Source: JAIBCM01 sp041395165 (GTDB lineage Bacteria > Verrucomicrobiota > Verrucomicrobiia > JADLBR01 > JAIBCM01). Taken from it: a DNA stretch of 64,000 bases. Shown piece after piece: positions 10,783-18,560 of this stretch. Positions within the stretch are counted from its first letter, which is position 1, and the number at the start of each line of letters is the position of its first letter. The notes under the pieces are model-generated. The model did not search any database, was not told the DNA's origin, and saw only the letters and a program-made list of their open reading frames with translations. The stretch spans positions 31,961-95,960 of the forward strand of contig JAWLBA010000006.1 in assembly GCA_041395165.1 (NCBI GenBank). The letters run 5' to 3'. A program made the position numbers and the translations under genes.

Positions 10783-11232
10783 ATGATAAATATCGACTTT
10801 GCCAATATCGATGATCTTGATCCGGTCACTTTGTTATTCGATCAATATCGACAGTTTTATAAACAAGAATCGAACCTAACTGAATCACGAAAATTTATTG
10901 AGCAAAGACTAATCGCTCAAGACTCGATTATTTTTCTGGCAAAAAATGAAAATCAAATCGCATTAGGATTCACTCAACTTTATCCTCTATTTAATTCCAT
11001 TACCTACAAAAGATCACTCATTCTTTACGATCTATTTGTATCTCCTGATCACCGCAGACAAGGTGTGGCTCAAGAATTAATGAAAGCCGCCAAAGATTAC
11101 GCTATAAAAACTGGCGTAGATCGCATGGAGTTATCCACTGCAAAAACAAATTCGAATGCACAAAAATTATACGAGAGTCTGGGATGGAAAATTGATTCTG
11201 AATTTTATTATTATGTTCTAGAACTGTTATGA
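10783..11232 (+). CDS. GNAT family N-acetyltransferase
   Basis: A 149-residue single GNAT domain. The acetyl-CoA pyrophosphate-binding motif A is clear at about residues 85-105 (LFVSPDHRRQGVAQELM, the R-R-x-G-x-A/G loop). Motif B follows, with A-K-T-N-S-N-A-Q-K-L-Y-E-S-L-G-W, the usual N-x-x-A-x-x-L-Y-x-x-x-G-(F/W) ending. The acceptor substrate cannot be inferred. It is a stand-alone gene following the repeat element. Confidence 0.85.
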   Translation: MINIDFANIDDLDPVTLLFDQYRQFYKQESNLTESRKFIEQRLIAQDSIIFLAKNENQIALGFTQLYPLFNSITYKRSLILYDLFVSPDHRRQGVAQELMKAAKDYAIKTGVDRMELSTAKTNSNAQKLYESLGWKIDSEFYYYVLELL

Positions 11233-11298
11233 ATTTTTTAAGGTTTTATTAGGTGGGTAAATTAAAATGGTTCATCAATTTAAAACGAAAGGATTATT

Positions 11299-11709
11299 AT
11301 GAAGCGGCTATCACTGTTTTTAATATTGTGTTTTTTAGGGATGAATATTCACGCCCAACCTAACATTGATCGTGTTACTTTATTGCAAATTCTCGCTCAA
11401 CCTGAGAAATATCACGAAAAAGAGGTTCAAATTATTGGCTATCTTCATTTGGAATTCGAAGGCAATGGGCTTTATCTTCACAAAGAGGATTTTGATAACA
11501 GTATTTTGGGTAATATGATTTGGATAAATTCAACCAAGGAAATGATAAAAAATCTTGATAAATTAAATGACAAATATGTCATTATTCGAGGACTTTTTGA
11601 TGCCAAGAATCATGGACACATGGGACTATTTTCTGGCGCTCTTTCGGAAATTACGCGTTGTGAGGTTTGGTCTGATCCTAGAAAGCCGATAAGAGAAAAA
11701 TTAAAATAA
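11299..11709 (+). CDS. Small secreted protein, possible OB-fold
   Basis: A 136-residue protein with a signal peptide (MKRLSLFLILCFLGMNIHA) followed by about 115 residues. The mature part has the pattern LLQILAQPEKYHEKEVQIIGYL, then short strands with E-x-N-x-L-Y-L and N-M-I-W-I. This resembles secreted proteins in which a P-x-x-Y-(H/D)-x-x-x-V-x-I-x-G-Y motif opens a small beta-barrel. A good ribosome site (GAAAGGA) precedes the ATG. I do not recognise a named family. It lies 27 nt upstream of the TIGR01777 gene and could be co-transcribed with it. Confidence 0.65.
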   Translation: MKRLSLFLILCFLGMNIHAQPNIDRVTLLQILAQPEKYHEKEVQIIGYLHLEFEGNGLYLHKEDFDNSILGNMIWINSTKEMIKNLDKLNDKYVIIRGLFDAKNHGHMGLFSGALSEITRCEVWSDPRKPIREKLK

Positions 11710-11736
11710 CTAAAATTTGGTTTAGAAAGTTAAAAG

Positions 11737-12684
11737 TTGAAAATCATTATTCCCGGTGGATCTGGTCAAGTCGGAACGATTTTAGCACGAGCTTTTCGCA
11801 AGGAAGAAAACGAAGTGGTTGTTTTAAGTCGCAAATCATTTCGTGAAAAAGATGAAAAACCTTGGCGTGTGGTGCATTGGGATGGAAGTTCTTTAGGCGA
11901 TTGGATTGAAGAATTGGAAAATGCAGATGCTGTGATTAATTTAGCGGGCAGGAGCGTGAATTGCCGATATCACGCTCAAAATCGAGAAGCGATTTTAAAA
12001 TCACGCATTGAATCTACCCAAATTATTGGCCAAGCTATCGCTCAAGCGAAAAATCCGCCTCGCATTTGGTTACAAGCGAGCACCGCAACAATTTATGCGC
12101 ATCGTTATGATGCGTCTAATGACGAATTCACTGGGTTTTTAGGAGGTGGCGAACCTAATGTCCCGGACACGTGGCGTTTTAGCATCGAAGTAGCGAAAGC
12201 TTGGGAGCAAACGTATGAAACATTTTTCCTTCCTAAAACGCGCAAAGTTTTATTGCGATCCGCGATTATCATGAGCCCGGATCGAGGTGGGCCATTTGAT
12301 ATTTTGTTGCGCTTGGTGAAATTGGGATTAGGTGGCAAGTCAGGTAATGGTCGGCAATATGTTTCTTGGATTCATGAGCAAGATTTTGTTCGAGCCATTC
12401 GCTGGTTAATTGACAATAAAAATTTTTCAGGTGTGGTTAATCTTGCTGCACCTACCCCACTGCCTAATGCTGAATTCATGCGGGATCTAAGAAAAGCCGC
12501 TAATATGCCATTCGGATTACCCGCTACAGCTTGGATGTTGGAAATTGGCGCTTTTTTCCTTCGTACTGAAACCGAACTCATTCTCAAAAGCCGTCGCGTG
12601 ATTCCAGGGCGACTTTTAAAAGAAGGGTTTATTTTTCAATTTCCGACTTGGGCTGAGGCAGTGAAAAATTTGGTAAATAATTGA
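11737..12684 (+). CDS. TIGR01777 family NAD(P)-binding epimerase-like protein (YfcH/SDR39U1 type)
   Basis: A 315-residue atypical extended short-chain dehydrogenase. The start is the TTG at 11737, because the Rossmann strand begins immediately (MKIIIPGGSGQVGTILARAF, dinucleotide motif GGSGQVG at residues 7-13). Family marks follow: DAVINLAGRSVNCRY, the S-T-A-x-x-Y region (QASTATIYAHR), and the C-terminal substrate part ILKSRRVIPGRLLKEGF-x-F. Homologues are widespread, but the reaction is not established. The next gene overlaps or abuts its 3' end. Confidence 0.85.
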   Translation: MKIIIPGGSGQVGTILARAFRKEENEVVVLSRKSFREKDEKPWRVVHWDGSSLGDWIEELENADAVINLAGRSVNCRYHAQNREAILKSRIESTQIIGQAIAQAKNPPRIWLQASTATIYAHRYDASNDEFTGFLGGGEPNVPDTWRFSIEVAKAWEQTYETFFLPKTRKVLLRSAIIMSPDRGGPFDILLRLVKLGLGGKSGNGRQYVSWIHEQDFVRAIRWLIDNKNFSGVVNLAAPTPLPNAEFMRDLRKAANMPFGLPATAWMLEIGAFFLRTETELILKSRRVIPGRLLKEGFIFQFPTWAEAVKNLVNN

Positions 12685-12692
12685 TCGTAGTT

Positions 12693-13475
12693 ATGAATAA
12701 AATTCGGGTGGCTCAATCCGACTGCTTAACCTGGTTTCCCAAACAAAAACCAAATGCTTTTCAACTTATTGTCGCGGATCCGCCTTATTTTCAGGTGCAG
12801 ATCAAGGAAAAATGGGACAACGCGTGGGCGAGTGAAGTGGATTATGTGAAATGGATGTTGGCTTGGTTGAAAGAGGCGAAGCGGGTGTTGAATGCGACGG
12901 GGTTGCTTTATTTGTTTGGGCAGTTAGGAAAGCGAGAACATGTGTTTTTACAGGTAATGGCACAAGCAACGAAGTTATTTCAGTTTCATGATTTGATTAT
13001 TTGGGATCGAGCGGTGGGTTATAATGAGCGACGAGATTCGTTTACGCCTCAATATGAAATGATTTTAGTTTTAAGAAAAAGTGAGAAGCCTTATTTCAAC
13101 AAATCAGCAGTGCGAGAAGCTTATGATGAAGCTACCAAGCAAATTTATCTCAAAGATAAACGGTATAAGAATTTGAAAAAGCGAAAGCTTCATTTGGAGC
13201 AGGGAAAATTTGCGACGAATTTATGGCGAATTCCTTCGTTGAAAGGAGCGAGTAAGGAAAAAGTGGGGCATCCCACACAGAAACCGTTGGCCCTTATTGA
13301 ACGCATTATTCTTTCCAGTTCAAAAAAAGGGGATTGGTTGTGTGATCCATTTTTAGGTTCTGGCACAACGGTAATCGCAGCTTTGAAATTAGATCGACAA
13401 TTTGCGGGTTGCGAGATCGATAAAAATTATTATCGCATAGCTAAACGGCGGTTAGCTCGCGAATCACGCGAATAG
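12693..13475 (+). CDS. Orphan DNA adenine methyltransferase, beta class
   Basis: About 260 residues from the ATG at 12693; a TTG at 12681 in the same frame is less likely. The catalytic motif ADPPYF (D-P-P-Y, about residues 29-34) precedes the AdoMet-binding FLGSG motif (CDPFLGSGTTVIAA near residue 225), the order of beta-class N6-adenine or N4-cytosine enzymes. HPTQKP, the usual motif just before the AdoMet region, is present. No restriction endonuclease is adjacent, so it looks solitary and could be regulatory or a remnant of a restriction system. The recognition sequence cannot be predicted. It follows the epimerase gene with 8 nt between stop and start. Confidence 0.85.
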   Translation: MNKIRVAQSDCLTWFPKQKPNAFQLIVADPPYFQVQIKEKWDNAWASEVDYVKWMLAWLKEAKRVLNATGLLYLFGQLGKREHVFLQVMAQATKLFQFHDLIIWDRAVGYNERRDSFTPQYEMILVLRKSEKPYFNKSAVREAYDEATKQIYLKDKRYKNLKKRKLHLEQGKFATNLWRIPSLKGASKEKVGHPTQKPLALIERIILSSSKKGDWLCDPFLGSGTTVIAALKLDRQFAGCEIDKNYYRIAKRRLARESRE

Positions 13476-13522
13476 ACGCTAAAAGAAAGAAACTTCGGAA
13501 GTAAAATTCGCGTTTTTAGCGT
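13467..13522. terminator. Possible bidirectional terminator between convergent genes
   Basis: Between the convergent methyltransferase and pta stop codons are two nested complementary pairs: CGCGAAT (13467-13473) with ATTCGCG (13506-13512), and ACGCTAAAA (13476-13484) with TTTTAGCGT (13514-13522). The arms interleave, so only one can form at a time. T and A runs are present on both strands. Location and composition favour a terminator, but the hairpins are long-looped and the call is tentative. Confidence 0.4.
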
Positions 13523-13535
13523 GTTTAGCGGGTAA

Positions 13536-14588
13536 TTATTGATTTGTTAGCCTAACGCCTTGATCGGGATAAATTTGTCGATAAGCCACCGCTCGCAATC
13601 CAACGATGGCTGCAACGCCCACGATATCTTGCACGCTTGATCCGCGAGAAATATCTGCTGCAGGTTTGGAAAGTCCCATGAGAATGCGTCCATAGGCGTC
13701 GGCTTTAGCGAGGCGTTGGACGAGTTTTGTGGCAATGTCGCCTGAGTTGAGGTCAGGAAAAATTAAAACATTGGCTTGGCCTTTTAATGGGCTGTCAGGC
13801 GCTTTTTGTTGAGCGATTTCTGGAACGATGGCGGCATCGGCTTGAAGTTCACCATCGATTTCGATTTCGAGATTTTGGTCGCGCGCTCTTTGTTGAGCGA
13901 GAGCGGTGGCAGCAATTATTTTTTCGGTGCTATGGGTTTTAGCGCTGTTCCGCGTAGAAAATGAGAGAAAAGCAACATTGGGTTTTTCGCCGGTAAGTTG
14001 GCGTGAAAGTTGTGCGGCTTCTAAGGCAATGACGGCGAGCTGATCGACTGTTGGTTCTGGAATCACACCGCAATCGGCTAGGAAAAAAAGGCCTTTATGG
14101 GCTAATTGCTTGTTGTGCACTTGCATGACCATGCAACTGGAGACGTTGGGCACTCCGGGTAAAGGCTTGATGAGACTAAAAAGCGGTCGCAATAAACTGA
14201 CGGAGGCAGTGCTGACGCCGCCTACCATGCCATCGACTTGGCCGTGTTGAAGCATCATCGCGGCAAAATAGTTAGGGATAGCCATCATTTTGCGGGCTTC
14301 TTCATCCGCAATGTCGCGATATTTGGGCAATTTTTTTAAGCGATCGCAAAAAAGTTCAAGGTCATCGGCTTTTTCCGGATCGATGACATTAATAAAAACG
14401 AGGCCCACACCATGTTGACTTGCGATTTCGGCAATTTCATTACGTTTCCCTAGAAGAATGACCGGACCGAGTTTCCGTTTTACATATTCGCCAGCGGCTT
14501 GAATGATACGAGGGTCGTTGCCTTCGGGAAACACGATGCGTTTCGGATGACGTTGCAATTTTTCGAAAATGGTATGAATAAAAGCCAT
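13536..14588 (-). CDS. pta: Phosphate acetyltransferase
   Basis: A 350-residue class I phosphotransacetylase of the PTA_PTB fold, interconverting acetyl-CoA and acetyl phosphate. The start region KRIVFPEGNDPRIIQAA and GPVILLGKRNEI are typical. DGMVGGVSTASVSLLRPL, LFFLADCGVIPEPTVDQLA, VAFLSFSTRNSAK and the C-terminal ANVLIFPDLNSGDIATKLVQ then PAADISRGSSVQDIV follow family order. The length matches short Pta enzymes lacking the DRTGG domain. No acetate kinase lies beside it in this window. It is a single gene on the minus strand with a repeat element upstream. Confidence 0.93.
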   Translation of the reverse strand: MAFIHTIFEKLQRHPKRIVFPEGNDPRIIQAAGEYVKRKLGPVILLGKRNEIAEIASQHGVGLVFINVIDPEKADDLELFCDRLKKLPKYRDIADEEARKMMAIPNYFAAMMLQHGQVDGMVGGVSTASVSLLRPLFSLIKPLPGVPNVSSCMVMQVHNKQLAHKGLFFLADCGVIPEPTVDQLAVIALEAAQLSRQLTGEKPNVAFLSFSTRNSAKTHSTEKIIAATALAQQRARDQNLEIEIDGELQADAAIVPEIAQQKAPDSPLKGQANVLIFPDLNSGDIATKLVQRLAKADAYGRILMGLSKPAADISRGSSVQDIVGVAAIVGLRAVAYRQIYPDQGVRLTNQ

Positions 14589-14639
14589 GAATTAAAATAG
14601 TTATAATACAGAATGTAGAAATAACAAGACTAGGAGTAG

Positions 14640-14765
14640 TGGTATAGTTTGGGTAACTATTTTATCGAGCAATCCGTCAGCTGACGGATTGTCTAGGAGT
14701 AGCACAGCCTTCCAGGCTGTTACGGGCAAGATGCCCGTGCTACTTCATTTACCCAAACTATACCA
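14640..14765. repeat. Nested inverted-repeat element (MITE-like)
   Basis: Perfect 17-bp terminal inverted repeats (TGGTATAGTTTGGGTAA at 14640-14656 and its complement at 14749-14765) enclose two structures. One is a perfect 20-nt palindrome built from AATCCGTCAG and its complement at 14671-14690. The other is a three-way-junction-like fold with outer arms AGTAGCAC (14698-14705) and GTGCTACT (14737-14744) around CAGCC/GGCTG and CGGGCA/TGCCCG hairpins. There is no coding capacity. It fills most of the gap between pta and ade. The layout parallels the element at 10656-10718. Confidence 0.72.
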
Positions 14766-14824
14766 TTACTAGATTAGGCTAAAAGTGGACAAATTTTTGC
14801 TCACTTGTTACCCTTGTCATCTTT

Positions 14825-16453
14825 ATGAGCGACTCTTCTTTTACTATTTCAGGAAATATTGTGGATGTGGTAAGCGGAAAAATTCAACCCGGCACATTGG
14901 AAGTGAAAGAGGGAAAAATTCAAAATATTCAGTGGAATCAAGAAAAGTATTCGCATTTTGTCATGCCTGGTTTTGTGGATGCGCATATTCATATTGAAAG
15001 CTCGATGTTGCCGCCGCCAGAGTTTGCGCGCTGGGCGGTGGTTCATGGCACGGTTGCGACGGTTTCCGATCCGCACGAGATTGGCAATGTGTTGGGAGTT
15101 AAGGGCGTGGATTATATGATTCAGGAAGGGCAGCGAACTCCTTTTAAATTTTTCTTTGGCGCACCTTCTTGTGTGCCCGCAACTCCGTTTGAAACGGCGG
15201 GTGCGACCATTACGGCGGATGAGATTGAGTCGTTGCTGAAACGTGATGAGGTAAAATATCTCAGTGAAATGATGAATTTTCCTGGAGTTCTCGAACGACA
15301 GCCAGAAGTGATGAAGAAAATTGAAATCGCACAAAAATTGCAAAAACCGATTGATGGACATGCTCCGGGGTTGCGCGGATCGGATGCGAAACAGTATGCG
15401 AGCGCAGGTATTTCTACGGATCACGAATGTTTCACGAAAGAGGAGGCACTGGATAAAATTGCGTGTGGGATGAAAATTTTAATCCGGGAAGGATCGGCAG
15501 CTAAAAATTTTGAAGCGCTTTACACTTTAATTGAAAGTCATCCTGATATTTGCATGCTTTGTAGTGATGATCAGCATCCGAATGAATTAGTCAAAGGCCA
15601 CATTAATTTGTTAGTGAAACGTGCGATAGAAAAAGGAGTCGATCCTATGAAAACGTTGCGTGCTGCGACGTTGAATCCGGTGAGGCATTATGGTTTGGAG
15701 GTCGGGCTATTGCAAAAGGGTGATCCCGCAGATTTTTTATTGGTAGACGATCTAAAAAATTTAAATGTGTTGGCGACTTATATTAATGGGGAGAAGGTAG
15801 CTGAGACTGGAAAAAGTTTATTGCCTCGAATAAAAAGCCCATTGATTAATCATTTTGAAACTTCACTGAAAACTGCTGCGGATTTTCAGTTCAAAAATAA
15901 TGGAGACGGTGAGTTGGATGTGATCGAGGCGTTGAATGGGCAACTTATCACGCGTCATTTAAAGTTGAAACCTCGATGGAATTCTCAAAAGGCGGAATCG
16001 GATTTGGAGCAGGATATTTTAAAAATAACGGTGGTGAATCGTTACCAATCGGTCAAACCAGCGATTGGATGGATTAAGAATTTTGGTTTAAAACAGGGCG
16101 CAATCGCTTCTTCCGTGGCGCATGATTCGCATAATATTGTTGCGGTGGGAGTGGATGATGAATCGCTGGCTAAAGCGGTGAATTTGTTGATCGAAGCTAA
16201 AGGCGGCATTTCTGCTGCTTCGCAAACGGTTTCAGAAATTTTACCTTTACCCATCGCAGGCTTGATGTCGCCTGAAGCAGGTGAGGAGGTTGCTGCGGGT
16301 TATGAAAAATTGGATCGATTGGCTAAAGAGTGGGGTTCGCAATTGGACGCCCCCTTTATGACTCTCGCTTTCATGGCGCTTTTGGTGATTCCTGATTTAA
16401 AATTGAGTGATCGAGGGTTGTTTTCTTTGGGTAAAGGGTTTATTAGGGGTTGA
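14825..16453 (+). CDS. ade: Adenine deaminase
   Basis: A 542-residue amidohydrolase-superfamily enzyme converting adenine to hypoxanthine and ammonia in purine salvage. After a short beta-strand domain come the metal-binding HxH (MPGFVDAHIHIESSML, about residues 50-62), then GTVATVSDPHEIGNVLG, the central H in DGHAPGLRG, STDHECFTKEEA and the final Asp region CSDDQHPNELV, all diagnostic of Ade. The long C-terminal domain (VAHDSHNIVAVG and ISAASQTVSEILPLPIAGLMS) is also family-specific. The ATG at 14825 was chosen because the strand-forming FTISGNIVDV begins at once. A rho-independent terminator follows. Confidence 0.94.
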   Translation: MSDSSFTISGNIVDVVSGKIQPGTLEVKEGKIQNIQWNQEKYSHFVMPGFVDAHIHIESSMLPPPEFARWAVVHGTVATVSDPHEIGNVLGVKGVDYMIQEGQRTPFKFFFGAPSCVPATPFETAGATITADEIESLLKRDEVKYLSEMMNFPGVLERQPEVMKKIEIAQKLQKPIDGHAPGLRGSDAKQYASAGISTDHECFTKEEALDKIACGMKILIREGSAAKNFEALYTLIESHPDICMLCSDDQHPNELVKGHINLLVKRAIEKGVDPMKTLRAATLNPVRHYGLEVGLLQKGDPADFLLVDDLKNLNVLATYINGEKVAETGKSLLPRIKSPLINHFETSLKTAADFQFKNNGDGELDVIEALNGQLITRHLKLKPRWNSQKAESDLEQDILKITVVNRYQSVKPAIGWIKNFGLKQGAIASSVAHDSHNIVAVGVDDESLAKAVNLLIEAKGGISAASQTVSEILPLPIAGLMSPEAGEEVAAGYEKLDRLAKEWGSQLDAPFMTLAFMALLVIPDLKLSDRGLFSLGKGFIRG

Positions 16454-16530
16454 CATTTATTGTTCAAAAGTATAATCTAATTATTGTCTAGTTACTGTTT
16501 GAGCTTTGCCTTGATTCTATTTTTTTTATA

Positions 16531-16559
16531 AAGAGCGATCTAACCCATCGCTCTTTTTT
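16531..16559 (+). terminator. Rho-independent terminator after ade
   Basis: A 9-bp stem, AAGAGCGAT (16531-16539) with ATCGCTCTT (16547-16555), has a 7-nt loop and continues into a T run on the plus strand. It sits 78 nt after the ade stop and just before tilS, so it should insulate the two genes. Confidence 0.85.
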
Positions 16560-16574
16560 ATTGGATTACATATT

Positions 16575-17492
16575 GTGACAAAATTTTTTTCTCAGTTGCC
16601 GACTCAGTTTGTTTACGCTTTATCAGGAGGCGTAGATTCGGTGGCGTTGCTTCATAGTTTGCGTGAGGCAGGGTTTCAGCCGATTGTTGCTCACTTTAAT
16701 CATCGCTGGTTTCCGCATGAGGATGAATATGAAAAATTTTGTTGTGCTTTGGCTAAGAAATGGAAGCTGAAATGTGTAACCAAAAGAGCTAAAAAATCTG
16801 ATGCCACAACAGAAGCAGCGGGTCGTGAGGCGCGTTATGATTTTTTAGTTCAGACTGAAAAACGTTTTCGATGCTCGGGGGTTGTGACGGCCCACACGGC
16901 CAGTGATCAGGCGGAAACGGTGTTGATGCGTCTCTTGCGCGGTGCAGGGAGTCGCGGCTTGAGTGCGATGAAATGGAAGTCACAGCGTGGGGATGTTACT
17001 ATTTTTCGTCCTTGGTTAGAGGCGACGCGGGAAGAGGTTTTGCATTACGCAAAAACGCATCATTTAAAATGGCATGAAGATCCGGTGAATGAAGAGTTAA
17101 CCCGTTTTCGAGGCAAAATTCGACATCGACTTTTGCCTTATTTAAAAAAACAGTTTGATAGTAATTTAGTGAAGCGACTTTGTCAGACTGCCGATTTATT
17201 GGCAGAAGAAGATGCTTATTTAAGCGAGCAAAGCCGCAACCTTTTGGAGAAAATTCGCGATCGAAGTCAACCTCATCGCTTGCTTACACGGGAACTTGCA
17301 AAATTACCCTTGGCTTTGCAAAGACGCGTGATTCGGGAATGGTTGGAAAGGGAAAAAGTGAATGATATTGATTTTGAGTTGATAGAAAATATTTTAAGAA
17401 TGTTGCAGGATCGTTCCCTAGCGCGTTGCAATCTTACACAGGGTTGGCAGGTTTGTCGTAAAGAGGCGAGGCTTTGGATTCGAAAAAATTAA
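16575..17492 (+). CDS. tilS: tRNA(Ile)-lysidine synthase
   Basis: A 305-residue PP-loop ATPase that modifies C34 of tRNA-Ile(CAU) to lysidine. The GTG at 16575 is chosen because the protein would otherwise lack the strand before the PP-loop; YALSGGVDSVALLHSL carries S-G-G-x-D-S at residues 17-22. AHFNHRW, GREARYDFL, TAHTASDQAETVLMRLLRGAGSRGL and the R-x-x-x-R-H-x-x-L-P motif (FRGKIRHRLLPYL) are typical of TilS. The protein is shorter than the E. coli enzyme and lacks most of its C-terminal tRNA-binding domain, as in many short TilS forms. Its stop overlaps the corrected stop of convergent hisI by 2 nt. Confidence 0.92.
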   Translation: MTKFFSQLPTQFVYALSGGVDSVALLHSLREAGFQPIVAHFNHRWFPHEDEYEKFCCALAKKWKLKCVTKRAKKSDATTEAAGREARYDFLVQTEKRFRCSGVVTAHTASDQAETVLMRLLRGAGSRGLSAMKWKSQRGDVTIFRPWLEATREEVLHYAKTHHLKWHEDPVNEELTRFRGKIRHRLLPYLKKQFDSNLVKRLCQTADLLAEEDAYLSEQSRNLLEKIRDRSQPHRLLTRELAKLPLALQRRVIREWLEREKVNDIDFELIENILRMLQDRSLARCNLTQGWQVCRKEARLWIRKN

Positions 17493-17895
17493 ACCAGTCG
17501 AGGATGAACCTCGCATTCTTGTATTAGCAAAGTGTCTGATGGAGTTTCTTTTACTTTTCCGAATAATTTCTTTATAATTACGATAAAAACAACTTCTGGC
17601 CTGCGTGTGGCAGGCTCCAGCGCCTTTTTGTTCAACGATATAAATGATCGAATCGCCATCACAATCGATCAAGATATCATGCACGATTTGGACATCACCG
17701 GAAGTTTCACCTTTTTTCCACCGTTTTTTGCGCGAGGTTGAATAGTAAACGGCTTCGCCGGTTTTTAAAGTTTCACGATAGCCGGCTTCATCCACATAAC
17801 CCTGCATCAAGATTTGTTGGGTTTGAAAAATCCTGGGCAATCGCTACACAAATCCCGTTACGCTTAGCGAAATTAGGCCATAACACTTTTGCCAT
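17489..17895 (-). CDS. hisI: Phosphoribosyl-AMP cyclohydrolase (two indels in the sequence)
   Basis: The histidine-pathway enzyme opening the purine ring of PR-AMP. The family core is complete: ILMQGYVDEAGYRETL, TGEAVYYSTSRKKRWKKGET, DCDGDS (metal-binding Asp) and ACHTQARSCFYR (zinc and catalytic Cys). The N-terminus (ATG at 17895, MAKVLWPNFAKRNG) and the core are in different frames. Reading 17826-17830 as A4 instead of A5 joins them. A second shift after SCFYRNY (T3 at 17571-17573 read as T2) gives the C-terminus KKLFGKV...HPRLV. With both corrections the protein is 134 aa, a normal length. It starts 2 nt after the tal stop, so it is the last gene of the folP operon. Confidence 0.85.
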
Positions 17896-17897
17896 AG

Positions 17898-18543
17898 CTA
17901 TTTTTTAATTTTTGCTGCGTCATCGAGGAATTTTTTCAAGCCAATATCAGTCAAGGGATGTTTTAATAACTGCATTAAAACGGCGTAGGGGTGCGGTGAT
18001 GACATCGCTGCCGATTTTTGCGGCATCGACAAAGTGCAAAGGATGACGTGCGGAAGCGGTTAAAATCTGAGTTTTAAATTTATAATTGTCGTAAATAAGA
18101 CGGATGTCAGCAATGAGACTCATGCCATCGGATGTAATGTCATCGAGACGACCCACAAAAGGGCTAATGTAAGTCGCACCGGCTTTCGCGGCAAGTAAAG
18201 CTTGGGCAGAACTGAAACAGAGTGTGACATTGGTTTGGATGCCTTCATTAGAAAAAATTTTAACAGCTTTGAGACCTTCAGAAATCAAAGGCACTTTCAC
18301 AACAATATTTTTATGAATTTTTGCTAGTTCGCGGCCTTCTTTTAAAATTCCATCACGATCGGTGGCGATGACTTCAGCGCTAATCGGACCATCTACAATA
18401 GCTAGAATTTCTTCTAAAACCTGGCGAAAAGGTTTGCCGCTTTTTGCAACGAGAGAAGGGTTGGTGGTGACGCCATCGACTAATCCTAAATCGTGGGCTT
18501 CTTTGATTTCCTTAATTTCAGCGGTATCAATAAAAATTTTCAT
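17898..18543 (-). CDS. Transaldolase / fructose-6-phosphate aldolase-like (TalC family; one indel)
   Basis: A short-form transaldolase of the TalC/FSA type, a TIM barrel using a Schiff-base lysine. FIDTAEIKEIKEAHDLGLVDGVTTNPSLVAKSG is the hallmark N-terminus. The active-site Lys lies in NIVVKVPLISEG, and TNVTLCFSSAQALLAAKAGA and SPFVGRLDDI follow. The frame ends prematurely after the GSDVITAP strand. Reading the G4 run at 17988-17991 (C4 in the gene) as three bases restores TAPYAVLMQLLKHPLTDIGLKKFLDDAAKIKK and a total of 214 aa, the standard length. It is transcribed 17 nt after glmM. Confidence 0.88.
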
Positions 18544-18560
18544 AATTCTTTGTTCTCTTT

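Noticed and set aside
14849..15424. Long minus-strand open frame inside adenine deaminase
   Set aside because: Antisense shadow of the well-matched ade gene; Arg/His-rich sequence without family features or ribosome site.
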